DNA of 44,049 nucleotides, from positions 11,712-55,760 of the forward strand of contig DNPN01000267.1 of the NCBI GenBank assembly GCA_003501385.1, read 5' to 3'. A model generated the notes under the pieces. It was not told the origin of the DNA and made no database searches. It was given only the letters and a program-made list of their open reading frames with translations. The position numbers and the translations under genes are program-made. Of the stretch, positions 16,139 through 24,598 are shown piece by piece (positions within the stretch are counted from its first letter, which is position 1; every line of letters starts with the position of its first letter). Source of the stretch: Rhizobium sp. GTDB taxonomy: Bacteria > Pseudomonadota > Alphaproteobacteria > Rhizobiales > Rhizobiaceae.

Positions 16139-16944
16139 CCAACCTGTTACGCAAACCTGTGGCCACCACAGGCAAGGTGCATGATATTACCCCGGAAAGC
16201 GCCAACTGGGGCTATGTCGGCTTTGGTCTTTACAAGCTGAAGACGGGCGATAAGGCCGCTGAACAGACGGGTGAAACCGAAGTGATCCTTGTGCTGGTCG
16301 AAGGCAAGGCCGAGATTTCCGGTGCTGGCGAGAGCTTCGGCGAACTTGGCGACCGCATGAATGTGTTTGAGAAAAAGCCACCCCATTGCGTTTATATCCC
16401 CGCAGGCAGCGAGTGGAGCGCCACCGCCACCACGGATGTGACGCTGGCCGTCTGCACCGCCCCCGCCAAACCGGGCCGTGAAGCACGGGTGATTGGTCCG
16501 GCAGGTGTAGCGCTGACCGAGCGCGGTAAGGGTGCCAACACCCGCTATATCTTCCCCATCGCCATGGAAGAGCGCGATGTGGCTGATAGCCTGCTGGTAA
16601 CGGAAGTGTTTACCCCGCAGGGTAATTGGTCATCCTATCCGCCGCACCGGCATGATGAGGATAATTTCCCGGATATGACCTATCTGGAAGAGACCTATTA
16701 TCACCGTTTGAATCCGGCTCAAGGCTTTGGCTTCCAGCGCGTCTTTACCGAAGATGGCACCCTTGATGAAACCATGGCAGTGTCCGATGGCGATGTGGTG
16801 CTGGTGCCGAAGGGCCACCATCCTTGCGGTGCGCCTTATGGCTATGAGATGTATTATCTCAATGTCATGGCCGGACCCATGCGCAAATGGCGCTTCCAGA
16901 ACCATCCTGACCATGACTGGATTTTCAAACGCGACAATCCCTAA
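16135..16944 (+). CDS. iolB: 5-Deoxy-glucuronate isomerase IolB
   Basis: A 269-residue bicupin enzyme that isomerises 5-deoxy-glucuronate to 2-deoxy-5-keto-gluconate, the substrate of IolC. The second cupin domain shows its metal ligands in HRHDEDNFPD (His171 and His173) with Glu186 and downstream GHHPCGAPYG. The N-terminal cupin is degenerate, as usual in the family. Length is typical. It overlaps the preceding small membrane protein gene by four bases and ends the visible iol operon. No iolA is present in the window, so the methylmalonate-semialdehyde step must be encoded elsewhere. Confidence 0.94.
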   Translation: MTNLLRKPVATTGKVHDITPESANWGYVGFGLYKLKTGDKAAEQTGETEVILVLVEGKAEISGAGESFGELGDRMNVFEKKPPHCVYIPAGSEWSATATTDVTLAVCTAPAKPGREARVIGPAGVALTERGKGANTRYIFPIAMEERDVADSLLVTEVFTPQGNWSSYPPHRHDEDNFPDMTYLEETYYHRLNPAQGFGFQRVFTEDGTLDETMAVSDGDVVLVPKGHHPCGAPYGYEMYYLNVMAGPMRKWRFQNHPDHDWIFKRDNP

Positions 16945-16949
16945 AAGGA

Positions 16950-17351
16950 TTACAGGGATTGCCCGATCCGGGCAGTCCCTTTCTGGCCATTGTCCCTGAT
17001 CCAGTTCAGGCTTTTATCGCCGGTTTTATACAGCTCAAAGCACATCGGCGTGCCCTTATACCAGGTGGTAAAGCGCTGGCAGAGCTGATCATCGGCGATC
17101 CACCATTTGCCGGTATCATTGGGTTTGACAAAACGGCCAAGACCAAGCGCCTCACCGTCTCCATCCACCACGCCGTTTTTGCGATAGTTCAGCGGAAATT
17201 CGCCGCCCATGGGCGTGGCCAGAAAAATCCGTTTGCCAATAATCCCTTCGCGGATTTCCGCTGATTTATAGCGCCCACTGCCTGTGGCATGGGCCGTGCC
17301 TGCCATCAGTGCCAAAGCCATCACGCCTGCGAAAACACGTTGTAACACCAT
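16950..17351 (-). CDS. Secreted protein of unknown function
   Basis: A 133-residue protein with a classic Sec signal peptide (MVLQRVFAGVMALALMAGTAHA-TG). The mature part contains REGIIGKRIFLATPMGGEF and GRFVKPNDTGKWWIADDQLCQRFTTW, with two cysteines (LCQRF and PMCFEL) that could form a disulfide. The tryptophan-rich middle resembles a small periplasmic domain common in rhizobial hypothetical proteins, but I cannot name the family. The start at 17351 is preferred because AGGAGG stands nine bases upstream; ATGs at 17360 and 17375 are in frame, but the first lies directly against the ribosome-binding site. It is divergent from the SDR operon. Confidence 0.7.
   Translation of the reverse strand: MVLQRVFAGVMALALMAGTAHATGSGRYKSAEIREGIIGKRIFLATPMGGEFPLNYRKNGVVDGDGEALGLGRFVKPNDTGKWWIADDQLCQRFTTWYKGTPMCFELYKTGDKSLNWIRDNGQKGTARIGQSL
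16954..16980. terminator. Terminator hairpin after iolB, inside the 3' end of the convergent gene
   Basis: AGGGATTGCCCG pairs with CGGGCAGTCCCT (11 of 12 positions) around a three-base loop and is followed by TTCT. It lies ten bases after iolB but overlaps the last codons of the convergent secreted-protein gene, so both genes share it. Confidence 0.6.
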
Positions 17352-17367
17352 GCTGCCCATCCTCCTG

Positions 17368-17396
17368 TGATCCATAACCCGGCTTGCAATCGTAGT
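17368..17396 (+). promoter_or_regulatory. Candidate ECF11 (RpoE) promoter for the SDR-DUF3833-SDR operon
   Basis: TGATCC (-35) and CGTAGT (-10) are separated by 17 bases, about 70 bases before the first SDR gene. The same two hexamers recur, with a 16-base spacer, before rpoE-chrR in this window. They match the TGATC ... CGTA pattern known for Rhodobacter RpoE. Confidence 0.65.
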
Positions 17397-17463
17397 AACG
17401 TTACGCAGGCCAATTTGGTTCGGATTGCTTTTGAAGAAAATTCTCATGGAACGGAGAACGGAC

Positions 17464-18171
17464 ATGGCAGCTTTGACGTCGCTTGGGCGTAATTTTCGAG
17501 CGCTGGTGATTGGAGCTTCTGGCGGCATTGGGGCAGCATTTGTCGATGTTCTGCGGACCGATCCCGCCTGCGGGCAGGTGGTGACATTATCGCGTCAAGC
17601 GGATGGGCTGGATATTACCGATGAGGTCAGCCTCGCGACCGCGGCTGAGCGCCTTGCCGCACAGGGCATGATGTTTGATCTGATTCTCTGCGCAACGGGC
17701 GCGCTGACCATTAACGGCATTGGACCAGAGAAGGCCATAAAAGCCGTAAGTGCTGAAACCATGGCCGCGCAATTTGCCGTCAATGCCATTGGTCCGGCGC
17801 TGGTGCTGAAATATTTTTCGCCGCTTCTGGCCAAAAACAGCCGGTCGATCATGGCGTTTCTCTCGGCCCGCGTGGGGTCAATTGGCGACAATCGCCTGGG
17901 CGGCTGGATCTCCTACCGGTCGTCAAAAGCAGCCCTTAACCAGATTGTCCACACCGCCGCCATCGAAATTGCCCGGTTGCGGCCTTACGCCGTTGTTATC
18001 AGCCTGCATCCCGGCAGTGTGGCCACCTCGCTCTCCACGCCGTTTGCGGCGGGTCATGCGCGTATGGTGCCGCCGGAGAGCGCTGAGCTGCTGTTGAATG
18101 TACTCAATCGCCTGTCGCCAGACCAGTCTGGTGGCTTTTTCGCCTATGACGGCTCAAAGATTGAGTGGTAG
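17464..18171 (+). CDS. Short-chain dehydrogenase/reductase, C-factor-like
   Basis: A 235-residue SDR with the nucleotide-binding motif GASGGIG at 17-23, an LCATGAL segment equivalent to the NNAG motif, and the catalytic YRSSK (Tyr151, Lys155). The overall pattern, including IVHTAAIEIARLRP and SLHPGSVATSLSTPF, resembles the CsgA/C-factor subgroup. Substrate unknown. The start at 17464 is preceded by GGAGAACGG; ATGs at 17425 and 17446 are in frame but less well placed. It is the first gene of a three-gene operon with DUF3833 and a second SDR. Such sets accompany ECF11 sigma factors in other alphaproteobacteria, and an RpoE-type promoter lies upstream. Confidence 0.82.
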   Translation: MAALTSLGRNFRALVIGASGGIGAAFVDVLRTDPACGQVVTLSRQADGLDITDEVSLATAAERLAAQGMMFDLILCATGALTINGIGPEKAIKAVSAETMAAQFAVNAIGPALVLKYFSPLLAKNSRSIMAFLSARVGSIGDNRLGGWISYRSSKAALNQIVHTAAIEIARLRPYAVVISLHPGSVATSLSTPFAAGHARMVPPESAELLLNVLNRLSPDQSGGFFAYDGSKIEW

Positions 18172-18235
18172 CCCGCCAATCCACACCCGCCTCCGCTGCG
18201 TAGTGAAACAGACAATGCACAACAGCGGAGACAGG

Positions 18236-18793
18236 ATGATGCAGTTCTTGAAATCGGCCCTTGCGGGCCTGACAGTCGGTTTGTTTTCTTCTGTGACCCA
18301 CGCAGCGGCAGCAGATTTTGTGCTGGAAGATTACTTTGTCGGCAAAACCGCCGCCGAAGGTCATTTCGGGGCCATCAATGGGTTCAGCCGGAAGTTTACC
18401 GTTGATCTGACGGGGACTTGGGATGGCCACGTGCTGACCTTGCGGGAGGACTTCCGCTTTGACGACGGCACCAAGGACCGCAAAACATGGCGTTTCCTGA
18501 AAACCGGGCCAAAGACCTATCGCGGCATCCGTGAAGACGTGCTGGGCGACACAAAAGTGCGCATGGATGGCGACACTGCCCGCTTCAACTATTTCGTTTA
18601 TCTCTCCCCGCAAACCCAATCCAATGAGGCCTTTTTCATGGACAAGATGGTGCTTCAGCCGGATGGAACCGTACTGAACACCGCTTTGGTGTTCAAATAT
18701 GGTTTGCCCGTGGCCAAAACCACGGTGTCGTTTCGCAAGATTGAGCGTGATGCCAACAGCAAACATCCGAAACACCATGGGAAAACAAAGTGA
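18236..18793 (+). CDS. DUF3833 family protein, exported
   Basis: A 185-residue protein with a signal peptide (FLKSALAGLTVGLFSSVTHAAA) and the DUF3833 pattern: LEDYFVGKTAAEGHFGAINGFSRKF, VDLTGTWDG, LREDFRFDDGTKDRKTWRF, then a beta-rich remainder ending in a histidine/lysine tail (KHPKHHGKTK). The family is structurally lipocalin-like in appearance and often genetically linked to SDRs and cyclopropane-synthase-like proteins, which suggests handling of a lipid product in the periplasm; this is inference. A GCGGAGA site precedes ATG 18236, with an adjacent ATG at 18239. Its stop overlaps the start of the next SDR (TGATG). Confidence 0.82.
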   Translation: MMQFLKSALAGLTVGLFSSVTHAAAADFVLEDYFVGKTAAEGHFGAINGFSRKFTVDLTGTWDGHVLTLREDFRFDDGTKDRKTWRFLKTGPKTYRGIREDVLGDTKVRMDGDTARFNYFVYLSPQTQSNEAFFMDKMVLQPDGTVLNTALVFKYGLPVAKTTVSFRKIERDANSKHPKHHGKTK

Positions 18794-19560
18794 TGGTCAG
18801 ATCTTCCGCCTCAAGACCAAGCCTTGCCTGGATCACTGGTGCCAGCTCCGGCATTGGACGCGCTCTGGCGCTGAAACTGGCTCAGGATGGCTATCGCGTC
18901 GCCGTCAGCGCCCGAAGCGTCAATGATCTGATGTCTTTGGCAGGCGAGAGCGATTTTATCCGCGCCTTCCCGCTGGATATCACTGACCGGCAAGCGGTGC
19001 ATGGCGTTATGATCGAGATTGAGACCAGCCTTGGCCCGATCGACATGGCGGTTTTCGCAGCCGGAACCTATGTGCGGGAATCGATCACCCATTTCAGCGC
19101 CGATCAGCTGCGCCAGATGGTCGAGCTGAACATCATGGGTACCGGCTATTGCCTGGAGGCGATCATGCCGGTGATGGTTGCTCGAGGCTGTGGCAAGATT
19201 GGCCTTGTGGCTTCCGTTTCAGGCTACACCGGCCTTCCGGGCGGCGGGGTTTACGGAGCCAGCAAATCAGCCCTGATCACGCTGGCTGAAGCCCTCCATC
19301 CGGGCCTCGCCCGAAAAGGGGTGACACTCAGCATCATCAATCCCGGCTTTGTCAAAACGCCGCTGACCGACAAGAATGATTTTCCCATGCCCTTCATCGT
19401 CTCTTCGGAAGAGGCGGCAGAGCATATAGTCAAGGGCATGGCAGCCGGAAAATTTGAAATTGCCTTTTCATGGAAAATGGTGCTGGCGCTCAAGCTGCTG
19501 CGGCTTTTGCCCTATTCGCTGTATTTTGCCGTGACAAAACGAATGCTGCGGAAAGCCTGA
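18793..19560 (+). CDS. Short-chain dehydrogenase/reductase
   Basis: A classical SDR of 255 residues: cofactor motif TGASSGIG at 15-22, AAGTY at 89-93, catalytic Ser near 141-143, and YGASK with Tyr154 and Lys158. The C-terminal segment (FSWKMVLALKLLRLLPYSLYFAVTKRML) is hydrophobic and basic, suggesting membrane association, as in lipid-acting SDRs. ATG 18793 overlaps the DUF3833 stop codon; a GTG at 18790 is also possible. It is the third gene of the putative RpoE-controlled operon. The substrate is unknown; a modified fatty acid would fit the neighbourhood. Confidence 0.85.
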   Translation: MVRSSASRPSLAWITGASSGIGRALALKLAQDGYRVAVSARSVNDLMSLAGESDFIRAFPLDITDRQAVHGVMIEIETSLGPIDMAVFAAGTYVRESITHFSADQLRQMVELNIMGTGYCLEAIMPVMVARGCGKIGLVASVSGYTGLPGGGVYGASKSALITLAEALHPGLARKGVTLSIINPGFVKTPLTDKNDFPMPFIVSSEEAAEHIVKGMAAGKFEIAFSWKMVLALKLLRLLPYSLYFAVTKRMLRKA

Positions 19561-19689
19561 TTTGTGTAACCATTTGCAAAAGAATGGGTAGGCCGAGGCC
19601 TCAGCGACTCACTTAGATATGTGATTCGGTCGCTCTTAAATATCTTTCATGAAAGTCCGGAGTCCGGGAAAACGTGCCAAATGTTTGGA

Positions 19690-20202
19690 TCAGATAGCTT
19701 TTGTGAAAGCGTTGAGATCGTCTACGCTGCAAAGCTGCACGAAAGATTTGCCTCGGGCTTTCGCATCTGCGCAAATCTCGCGAATTGTTGGCATCCATCC
19801 CTGATCCACATCCCTGATCGTACGAAAAAGCTCTCGGGTGGGAGGCATGGCACACATACCGCCGGGGGCATGTTCGAGTGTCCCAGACATCCATTCCATT
19901 TGCCGATCTGCGGCGAGCCAGAAATGCATCCAAAGAGGCATGTCGATGAGGATGATTTCCGTGGCTCGCGCAACCCGCGCCGGTATCGAATCCATGCTCC
20001 CAAGCCCGTCCAGCACCCAGGCGTCCTCTGAAATGGCTCGCTCATGCTTGACCGCATAGACATCTGACGGCGTAAGAACCCAACCTTCTTCCCAAAGAAA
20101 TCGATCAATCTCGATATGCTGAAGGCCTCGTTTGGCGCTTAGTTTGCGGGCGAGAGTGGACTTTCCACCGCCCGCATTACCGAGAATCACGATCCGCGCC
20201 AT
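19690..20202 (-). CDS. P-loop nucleoside/nucleotide kinase-like protein (FlaR/adenylate-kinase-like)
   Basis: A 170-residue protein with an N-terminal Walker A motif (LGNAGGGKST, 7-16), a DRFLWEEGW segment (34-42) typical of the FlaR/topology-modulation-like group of small P-loop kinases, and IILIDMPLWMHFWLA as a likely Walker B-like strand. It probably phosphorylates a small nucleotide-like substrate, but no substrate is evident. It stands alone between the SDR operon and the lipid-modification operon, in the opposite direction to the former. The flanking gaps of 129 and 172 bases hold no other gene. Confidence 0.75.
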   Translation of the reverse strand: MARIVILGNAGGGKSTLARKLSAKRGLQHIEIDRFLWEEGWVLTPSDVYAVKHERAISEDAWVLDGLGSMDSIPARVARATEIILIDMPLWMHFWLAADRQMEWMSGTLEHAPGGMCAMPPTRELFRTIRDVDQGWMPTIREICADAKARGKSFVQLCSVDDLNAFTKAI

Positions 20203-20374
20203 CAGCTATTGCCTCAAATATCCGATTCAACGCCGAAGACCTGCTCCGTATGGCGTTTTCTCCGAAGAAAAACAAATTTTCTCTACGCGAGAATATCAAG
20301 AGTACTGCACGACGATATCTCCAGCAACATAAGAAAACTGGACTCCAATGATGGATGGTTCCAAAGCTCCATTT

Positions 20375-21589
20375 TTATACAGTCAGTTCAAACTGCACCA
20401 CATCCAGCCGTCCGGTGCGAAAACCGGCGGCGCAATAGTGCAGGTAATAGCGCCACATGCGGAAAAAGCGTTCGTCAAATCCCAGCGGCGCAATGCGTGA
20501 CCAATGGGTGGTGAAGCTCTTGTCCCACATCAGCAGGGTGCGCTCATAGTCCAGCCCGAAGCGGAAGACATCTTCAACGTTCAATCCAGATCGCTTGGCG
20601 CAAGCCTCAAAACGCTCCACGGATGGCAACATGCCGCCCGGGAAAATATAGGTTTGAATGAAATCCGCATGGCTTTTGTAATGCTCAAACCGGTCTTCAT
20701 TGATGGTGATCACCTGCACAATCGCCTTGCCTTGGGGTTTCAGAAGATCGCGCACGCGGTTGAAATACACCGGCCAATTCTCTTCACCGACTGCTTCGAA
20801 CATTTCGATCGAGACGATTTTGGTGAATTTTCCCTGGACATCGCGGTAATCTTCCAGGCGAATATCGGCTTTGTCTGACAGGCCCGCCTTGGCCAGCCGC
20901 TCGACCGCAAAAGCCGCCTGTTCCTTGGAAAGCGTAAGCCCTGTGACCTTGCAGCCGGTGGTGCGAATGGCGTGTTCGGCAAATCCGCCCCAACCACAGC
21001 CGATTTCCAGCACATGGTCATCGGCCTTTAGGTCCAGTTCCTTGACAATCCGCGCATATTTGGCGCTTTGCGCTTCCGCTAGCGGCTGGTTGGGGTGCGC
21101 AAACAGGGCAGAGGAATAGGTCATCGTCCCATCCAGCCAATGACGGTAGAAGTCATTGCCGAGATCATAGTGAAAGGCAATGTTGCGCCGGCTTCCGGCC
21201 TTGGAATTGCGACGCAGTTTGTGGCGCAGCAGCGCCAATCGACCGAGCAGGCTCGATGGGGCCATCAGCTTTTGCCAGCTGCCCTCATTGGCAATCACCA
21301 GTTCCAGAAAGGCGGCAATATCTGGGCTATCCCAATCGCCATCCATGTAAGAGCGGGAAAAACCAAGGCTGCCACCGGCGATGACACGCCGCACCGCACG
21401 GGCATTGTTGAAGCGCAACACGGCAGAAGGGCCATGGGCGGTGCCTTGAATACGGTGTTGCCTGCCGCCGGGAAAATGCAGCGTCAAATGGCCGTGGGTT
21501 AAACGATCTGCCCAGCGGCACAGAATACGCTGCCAAAGCGGTGCTGTGAGAGTGGATTGTGCAACGGTTTGCTGCTCAGCATGACTCAT
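20375..21589 (-). CDS. Cyclopropane-fatty-acid-synthase-like SAM-dependent methyltransferase
   Basis: A 404-residue member of the CFA synthase family. The lipid-binding N-terminal domain includes SYMDGDWDSPD and AFHYDLGNDFY (139-148). The SAM motif VLEIGCGWGG is at 193-202, followed by GLTLSKEQ, the catalytic-region IVSIEMFEAVG and FIFPGG-type residues (YIFPGGMLPS). It transfers a methyl or methylene group to unsaturated phospholipid acyl chains. Because it sits with DUF1365 and an FAD oxidoreductase next to an ECF11 sigma factor, the closer functional relative may be the R. sphaeroides methylase of furan fatty acid synthesis rather than a housekeeping CFA synthase. It is the last gene of a three-gene operon, and its start overlaps DUF1365 by four bases. 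Confidence 0.85.
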   Translation of the reverse strand: MSHAEQQTVAQSTLTAPLWQRILCRWADRLTHGHLTLHFPGGRQHRIQGTAHGPSAVLRFNNARAVRRVIAGGSLGFSRSYMDGDWDSPDIAAFLELVIANEGSWQKLMAPSSLLGRLALLRHKLRRNSKAGSRRNIAFHYDLGNDFYRHWLDGTMTYSSALFAHPNQPLAEAQSAKYARIVKELDLKADDHVLEIGCGWGGFAEHAIRTTGCKVTGLTLSKEQAAFAVERLAKAGLSDKADIRLEDYRDVQGKFTKIVSIEMFEAVGEENWPVYFNRVRDLLKPQGKAIVQVITINEDRFEHYKSHADFIQTYIFPGGMLPSVERFEACAKRSGLNVEDVFRFGLDYERTLLMWDKSFTTHWSRIAPLGFDERFFRMWRYYLHYCAAGFRTGRLDVVQFELTV

Positions 21590-22389
21590 AGGGGGGCCTT
21601 CGCGTTTACAGCCTCAGGATGGATGATGGAGCTTGCAATTGGCTTTTCAGCCTTGATGTGGCGATGCACGGGAACGCCCTTGGCCCAAAGCTTCATCGCT
21701 TCCCAGTGAATGGCTCCCATGACCTTCAAGGTCATCAATGGATAGGTCACAAGCGCTTTGAGAAGCGTTGTATCACTCAAATTTTGTTGCTTGCCGGTGA
21801 AAGCCGCATAGAGCAGCGCACCGTCACGGTCGCTCTCATTGATCGCCACCAAAACCTTGTCTGTCGGCGGCTGGATCTTGAAGCGATAGGTGCAATCCAT
21901 CGGCACAAACGGAGACACGTACATTTCCTTGGCGCAGGAATGTCTCACGCTGCCATCGAGAGCCGGTGTAGCCGGAATGATATAGGTGTGGCGCTCATGA
22001 AAGGTATTTTCCACCTCATAGAGAATGGCTTTCTGCTCGCCGTCTCTGTCTTCACAGAAATACACAGTCAAAGGATTGAAAACATAGCCGAAAATGCGCG
22101 GATAACACAGCATGGTCACGCGCAGGCCATCAATTTTCAGCCCCGCTTCCGCCAAATGCGATACCACCCAGCTTTTCAGCCCACCTTTCTCGCCAAGCCC
22201 ATGGTCCTTGTCATAAACGCTGAACACAGCACGGCGATTATGCCCAAACAGGCGTAAGGTTTGATCCAGAGTTGGCAACTCATCCAGATCAATCAACAGG
22301 GTGAAGACCTTGTACTGTAAGCTATGTTGCTTTGGGCGGTGCCGTTGATGCACCACCTCTCCGGTGAAAAGGGCGGATGTCCAGCTCAT
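21586..22389 (-). CDS. DUF1365 family protein
   Basis: A 267-residue protein with DUF1365 hallmarks: TGEVVHQRHRP near the start, YKVFTLLIDLDEL, MLCYPRIFGYVFNPLTVYFCED, and EVENTFHERHTY followed by KEMYVSPF. The family nearly always lies between an FAD-dependent amine-oxidase-like protein and a CFA-synthase-like protein, exactly as here, which suggests one pathway of fatty acid modification; its chemistry is not established. It overlaps both neighbours by four bases, so the three genes are translationally coupled. Confidence 0.88.
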   Translation of the reverse strand: MSWTSALFTGEVVHQRHRPKQHSLQYKVFTLLIDLDELPTLDQTLRLFGHNRRAVFSVYDKDHGLGEKGGLKSWVVSHLAEAGLKIDGLRVTMLCYPRIFGYVFNPLTVYFCEDRDGEQKAILYEVENTFHERHTYIIPATPALDGSVRHSCAKEMYVSPFVPMDCTYRFKIQPPTDKVLVAINESDRDGALLYAAFTGKQQNLSDTTLLKALVTYPLMTLKVMGAIHWEAMKLWAKGVPVHRHIKAEKPIASSIIHPEAVNAKAPL

Positions 22390-23744
22390 AGCGCCACCAC
22401 GGGTGTGTTTGCGAGGGTAATGCGCGACGATTCACCCTCAACAGTCCATGGGCGACGTAGCCCTGATAAATGCTCTGCTGCCGCCAAGCCCGACTGAATA
22501 CCATCCTCATGAAAACCACTGCCGAAATAGGCTCCACAAAACCAGGTTTTACGGTGCCCCTGAAGTTGCCACAGCTGTTTCTGGGCGCTGATGGCTTTGG
22601 CATCAAACAGCGGGTGGGTATAATCAAAAACCTGATGTATTTTTTTAGAATCAATCTCTCGAGACGGGTTGAGCGTCACAAACAGCGGTAGTTTTTCATC
22701 CAATCCCTGCAACTTGTTCATCCAATAGGTGACACAGAGGCTCTCTTCTCCCGATTTCCGGATCTCACCGATATAGTTCCAGCTGGCCCACACGCGCTTT
22801 CGTTTTGGCATGAGAGTGGCATCGGAATGAAGCACCGCGACATTGGGTGTGTAATCAAATGCGCCCAGCAGGGCATGCTCCTGTTCGCTGGCATCGGTCA
22901 AAAGCCGCAAGGCCTCGTTGGCATGGGTGGCAATCACCACGTCGTCGAACCGATCTTGCTGACCACTCATCGTGGTAATTTTGGCACCGAAATCATCACG
23001 TCTTATGGAGACAACCGGATCACCGCTGCGAAAACCAGCCTTCGTTGCGGCTCGAAGCCGATCCACATATTCCCGGCTTCCACCCGTTACGGTGCGCCAT
23101 TGGGGGCGATCTTTTAAAGACACCAGCCCGTGATTGATAAAAAACCGGATAAAGGCATGCAGCGGATGGGACCGCATATCGCTGGCTGTTGTGGACCAGA
23201 TCGCAGCGCCCATTGGCAAAAGATGATCCTCAACAAAGGCCGTGCTGTAAGCTTCCCGATCAAGATAGGCACCAAGGCTGATGCTGGCGAGATCTTCACG
23301 TGCCAGAAGATCCGGTGCCTGCTTGTAAAAACGCATGATGTCCGACACCATGCGCCAGAACCGCGGACGCAGGGCATTGGCTCTTTGCCCCAACAATCCT
23401 GATAGGCCAGAGCCGGAATATTCAAAGCCACCCGCATCCAGCGAAGCAGAAAAAGACATGTTTGATGGCTGGTTCGGCACCCGAAGGTGGTCAAACAGCG
23501 CGACAAGATTGGGATAATTGCGGTCATTATACACAATGAAGCCGGTATCAACTGCCACATGACCTTTTGCCGTTTCGACGTTCACCGTATTGGCATGACC
23601 GCCAAGCCGCGGTTCGGCCTCATACACGGTCACATTCAGCCTGGATGACAAGAGCCATGCGGCGGACAGGCCAGAGATACCAGCACCGATAACGGCCACC
23701 CGGCGATTGCAGCCTTCCCGCAAAGAATGTGTGCCGATATCCAT
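22386..23744 (-). CDS. FAD-dependent amine-oxidase-like oxidoreductase
   Basis: A 452-residue flavoprotein with an N-terminal dinucleotide-binding motif VIGAGISGLSAAW (18-30), then EAEPRLGGHANTV, the substrate-domain signature VDTGFIVYNDRNYPNL, and a C-terminal FCGAYFGSGFHEDGIQSGLAAAE that closes the FAD site. It belongs to the COG2907-like group paired with DUF1365 and CFA-synthase-like genes. A desaturase-like or oxidase role on lipid acyl chains is plausible by analogy with the furan fatty acid pathway. The start at 23744 is chosen because AGGAG stands eight bases upstream; ATG 23777 would extend the protein by 11 residues into the promoter. An ECF11-type promoter lies 36-63 bases before the start. 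Confidence 0.88.
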   Translation of the reverse strand: MDIGTHSLREGCNRRVAVIGAGISGLSAAWLLSSRLNVTVYEAEPRLGGHANTVNVETAKGHVAVDTGFIVYNDRNYPNLVALFDHLRVPNQPSNMSFSASLDAGGFEYSGSGLSGLLGQRANALRPRFWRMVSDIMRFYKQAPDLLAREDLASISLGAYLDREAYSTAFVEDHLLPMGAAIWSTTASDMRSHPLHAFIRFFINHGLVSLKDRPQWRTVTGGSREYVDRLRAATKAGFRSGDPVVSIRRDDFGAKITTMSGQQDRFDDVVIATHANEALRLLTDASEQEHALLGAFDYTPNVAVLHSDATLMPKRKRVWASWNYIGEIRKSGEESLCVTYWMNKLQGLDEKLPLFVTLNPSREIDSKKIHQVFDYTHPLFDAKAISAQKQLWQLQGHRKTWFCGAYFGSGFHEDGIQSGLAAAEHLSGLRRPWTVEGESSRITLANTPVVAL

Positions 23745-23779
23745 CCCGTCAGCTCCTCGTTGTGATTGTTCTGACATGT

Positions 23780-23807
23780 TTTACGCGCGGTGTTGCCTGC
23801 TGGATTG
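23780..23807 (-). promoter_or_regulatory. Candidate ECF11 (RpoE) promoter for the oxidoreductase-DUF1365-CFA operon
   Basis: On the minus strand, CAATCC (-35) and CGTAAA (-10) are separated by 16 bases, about 35 bases before the FAD oxidoreductase start. The -10 and the spacing match the rpoE promoter across the same divergent region. Confidence 0.6.
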
Positions 23808-23855
23808 CTGCAACAGGATTTTTTTGCCAAGCAGTCAATCTGATGAGATGGCTGG

Positions 23856-23883
23856 TGATCCACGGGGATTGGGTCTGCGTAGT
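23856..23883 (+). promoter_or_regulatory. Candidate autoregulated ECF11 promoter of rpoE-chrR
   Basis: TGATCC, a 16-base spacer, then CGTAGT, about 130 bases upstream of rpoE. It matches the hexamers before the SDR operon (17368-17396). Autoregulation is usual for ECF11 sigma factors. Confidence 0.65.
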
Positions 23884-24013
23884 TGATCGCATGACAATAA
23901 TTATTTCCCAAGCGGCTCTGGAATGCCACAATAGTCTAAACCAGTTTGTTCGTCGTCCACGGCGCAAACTGGCCGAGACAGAACCTGTGCCGTGTGGCGC
24001 GAATGGGATGATT

Positions 24014-24598
24014 ATGGACGTTGAAATTGAGGATATGCCTCGCCTCCTGGCGGCTGTCGGCCAGAACCGGGATGTGGAGGCATTCGAAACATTATTTCGC
24101 CATTACGCTCCGCGCGTCAAAGCCTACATGGCCCGGCAGGCGCGCGACAGCCAGGTGGCCGAGGAATTGATGCAGGAAACGATGATGGTGGTCTGGAACA
24201 AGGCCATGCTGTTTGATCCAGCACGCGGCAATGCGTCCGCATGGATCTTCACCATTGCCAGAAATTTGCGGGTTTCGGCCTATCGCAAGGCCAAAAGGCC
24301 AGAGTTTGATCCCAATGATCCTGCCTTTGTGCCGGATGATGTCGCCCCCGCTGATCAGGAGCTGGAAAGCCGCCAGGAGGCGGACCGGCTTCACAAAGCC
24401 ATGCTAGGTTTGCCAAAGGAGCAAATGGAATTGTTGCAGCGCTCTTTCTTTCATGAAGTGCCACACAGCGCGCTGGCCAAGGAATTTAACCTGCCGCTGG
24501 GCACCATCAAATCCCGCATTCGTCTGGCTTTTGCCAAGTTGCGCTCAGCGCTTGAAGACAAGCCGTTGGATGATCGCAATGGGGAGGGGCGGCTATGA
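24014..24598 (+). CDS. rpoE: ECF11-type RNA polymerase sigma factor (RpoE, ChrR-controlled)
   Basis: A 194-residue ECF sigma factor. Region 2 (FETLFRHYAPRVKAYMARQ... EELMQETMMVVWNKAMLFDPARGNASAWIFTIARNLRVSAYRK) and region 4 (LPKEQMELLQRSFFHEVPHSALAKEFNLPLGTIKSRIRLAFAKLRSAL) are both complete. The pair with a ChrR-like gene, overlapping by four bases, places it in the ECF11 group, which directs the response to singlet oxygen and organic peroxides in Rhodobacter. Starts at 24008 and 24014 are both possible; neither has a strong ribosome-binding site, and 24014 has GGGAT five bases upstream. Expected targets here are the two lipid/SDR operons and itself. Confidence 0.88.
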   Translation: MDVEIEDMPRLLAAVGQNRDVEAFETLFRHYAPRVKAYMARQARDSQVAEELMQETMMVVWNKAMLFDPARGNASAWIFTIARNLRVSAYRKAKRPEFDPNDPAFVPDDVAPADQELESRQEADRLHKAMLGLPKEQMELLQRSFFHEVPHSALAKEFNLPLGTIKSRIRLAFAKLRSALEDKPLDDRNGEGRL

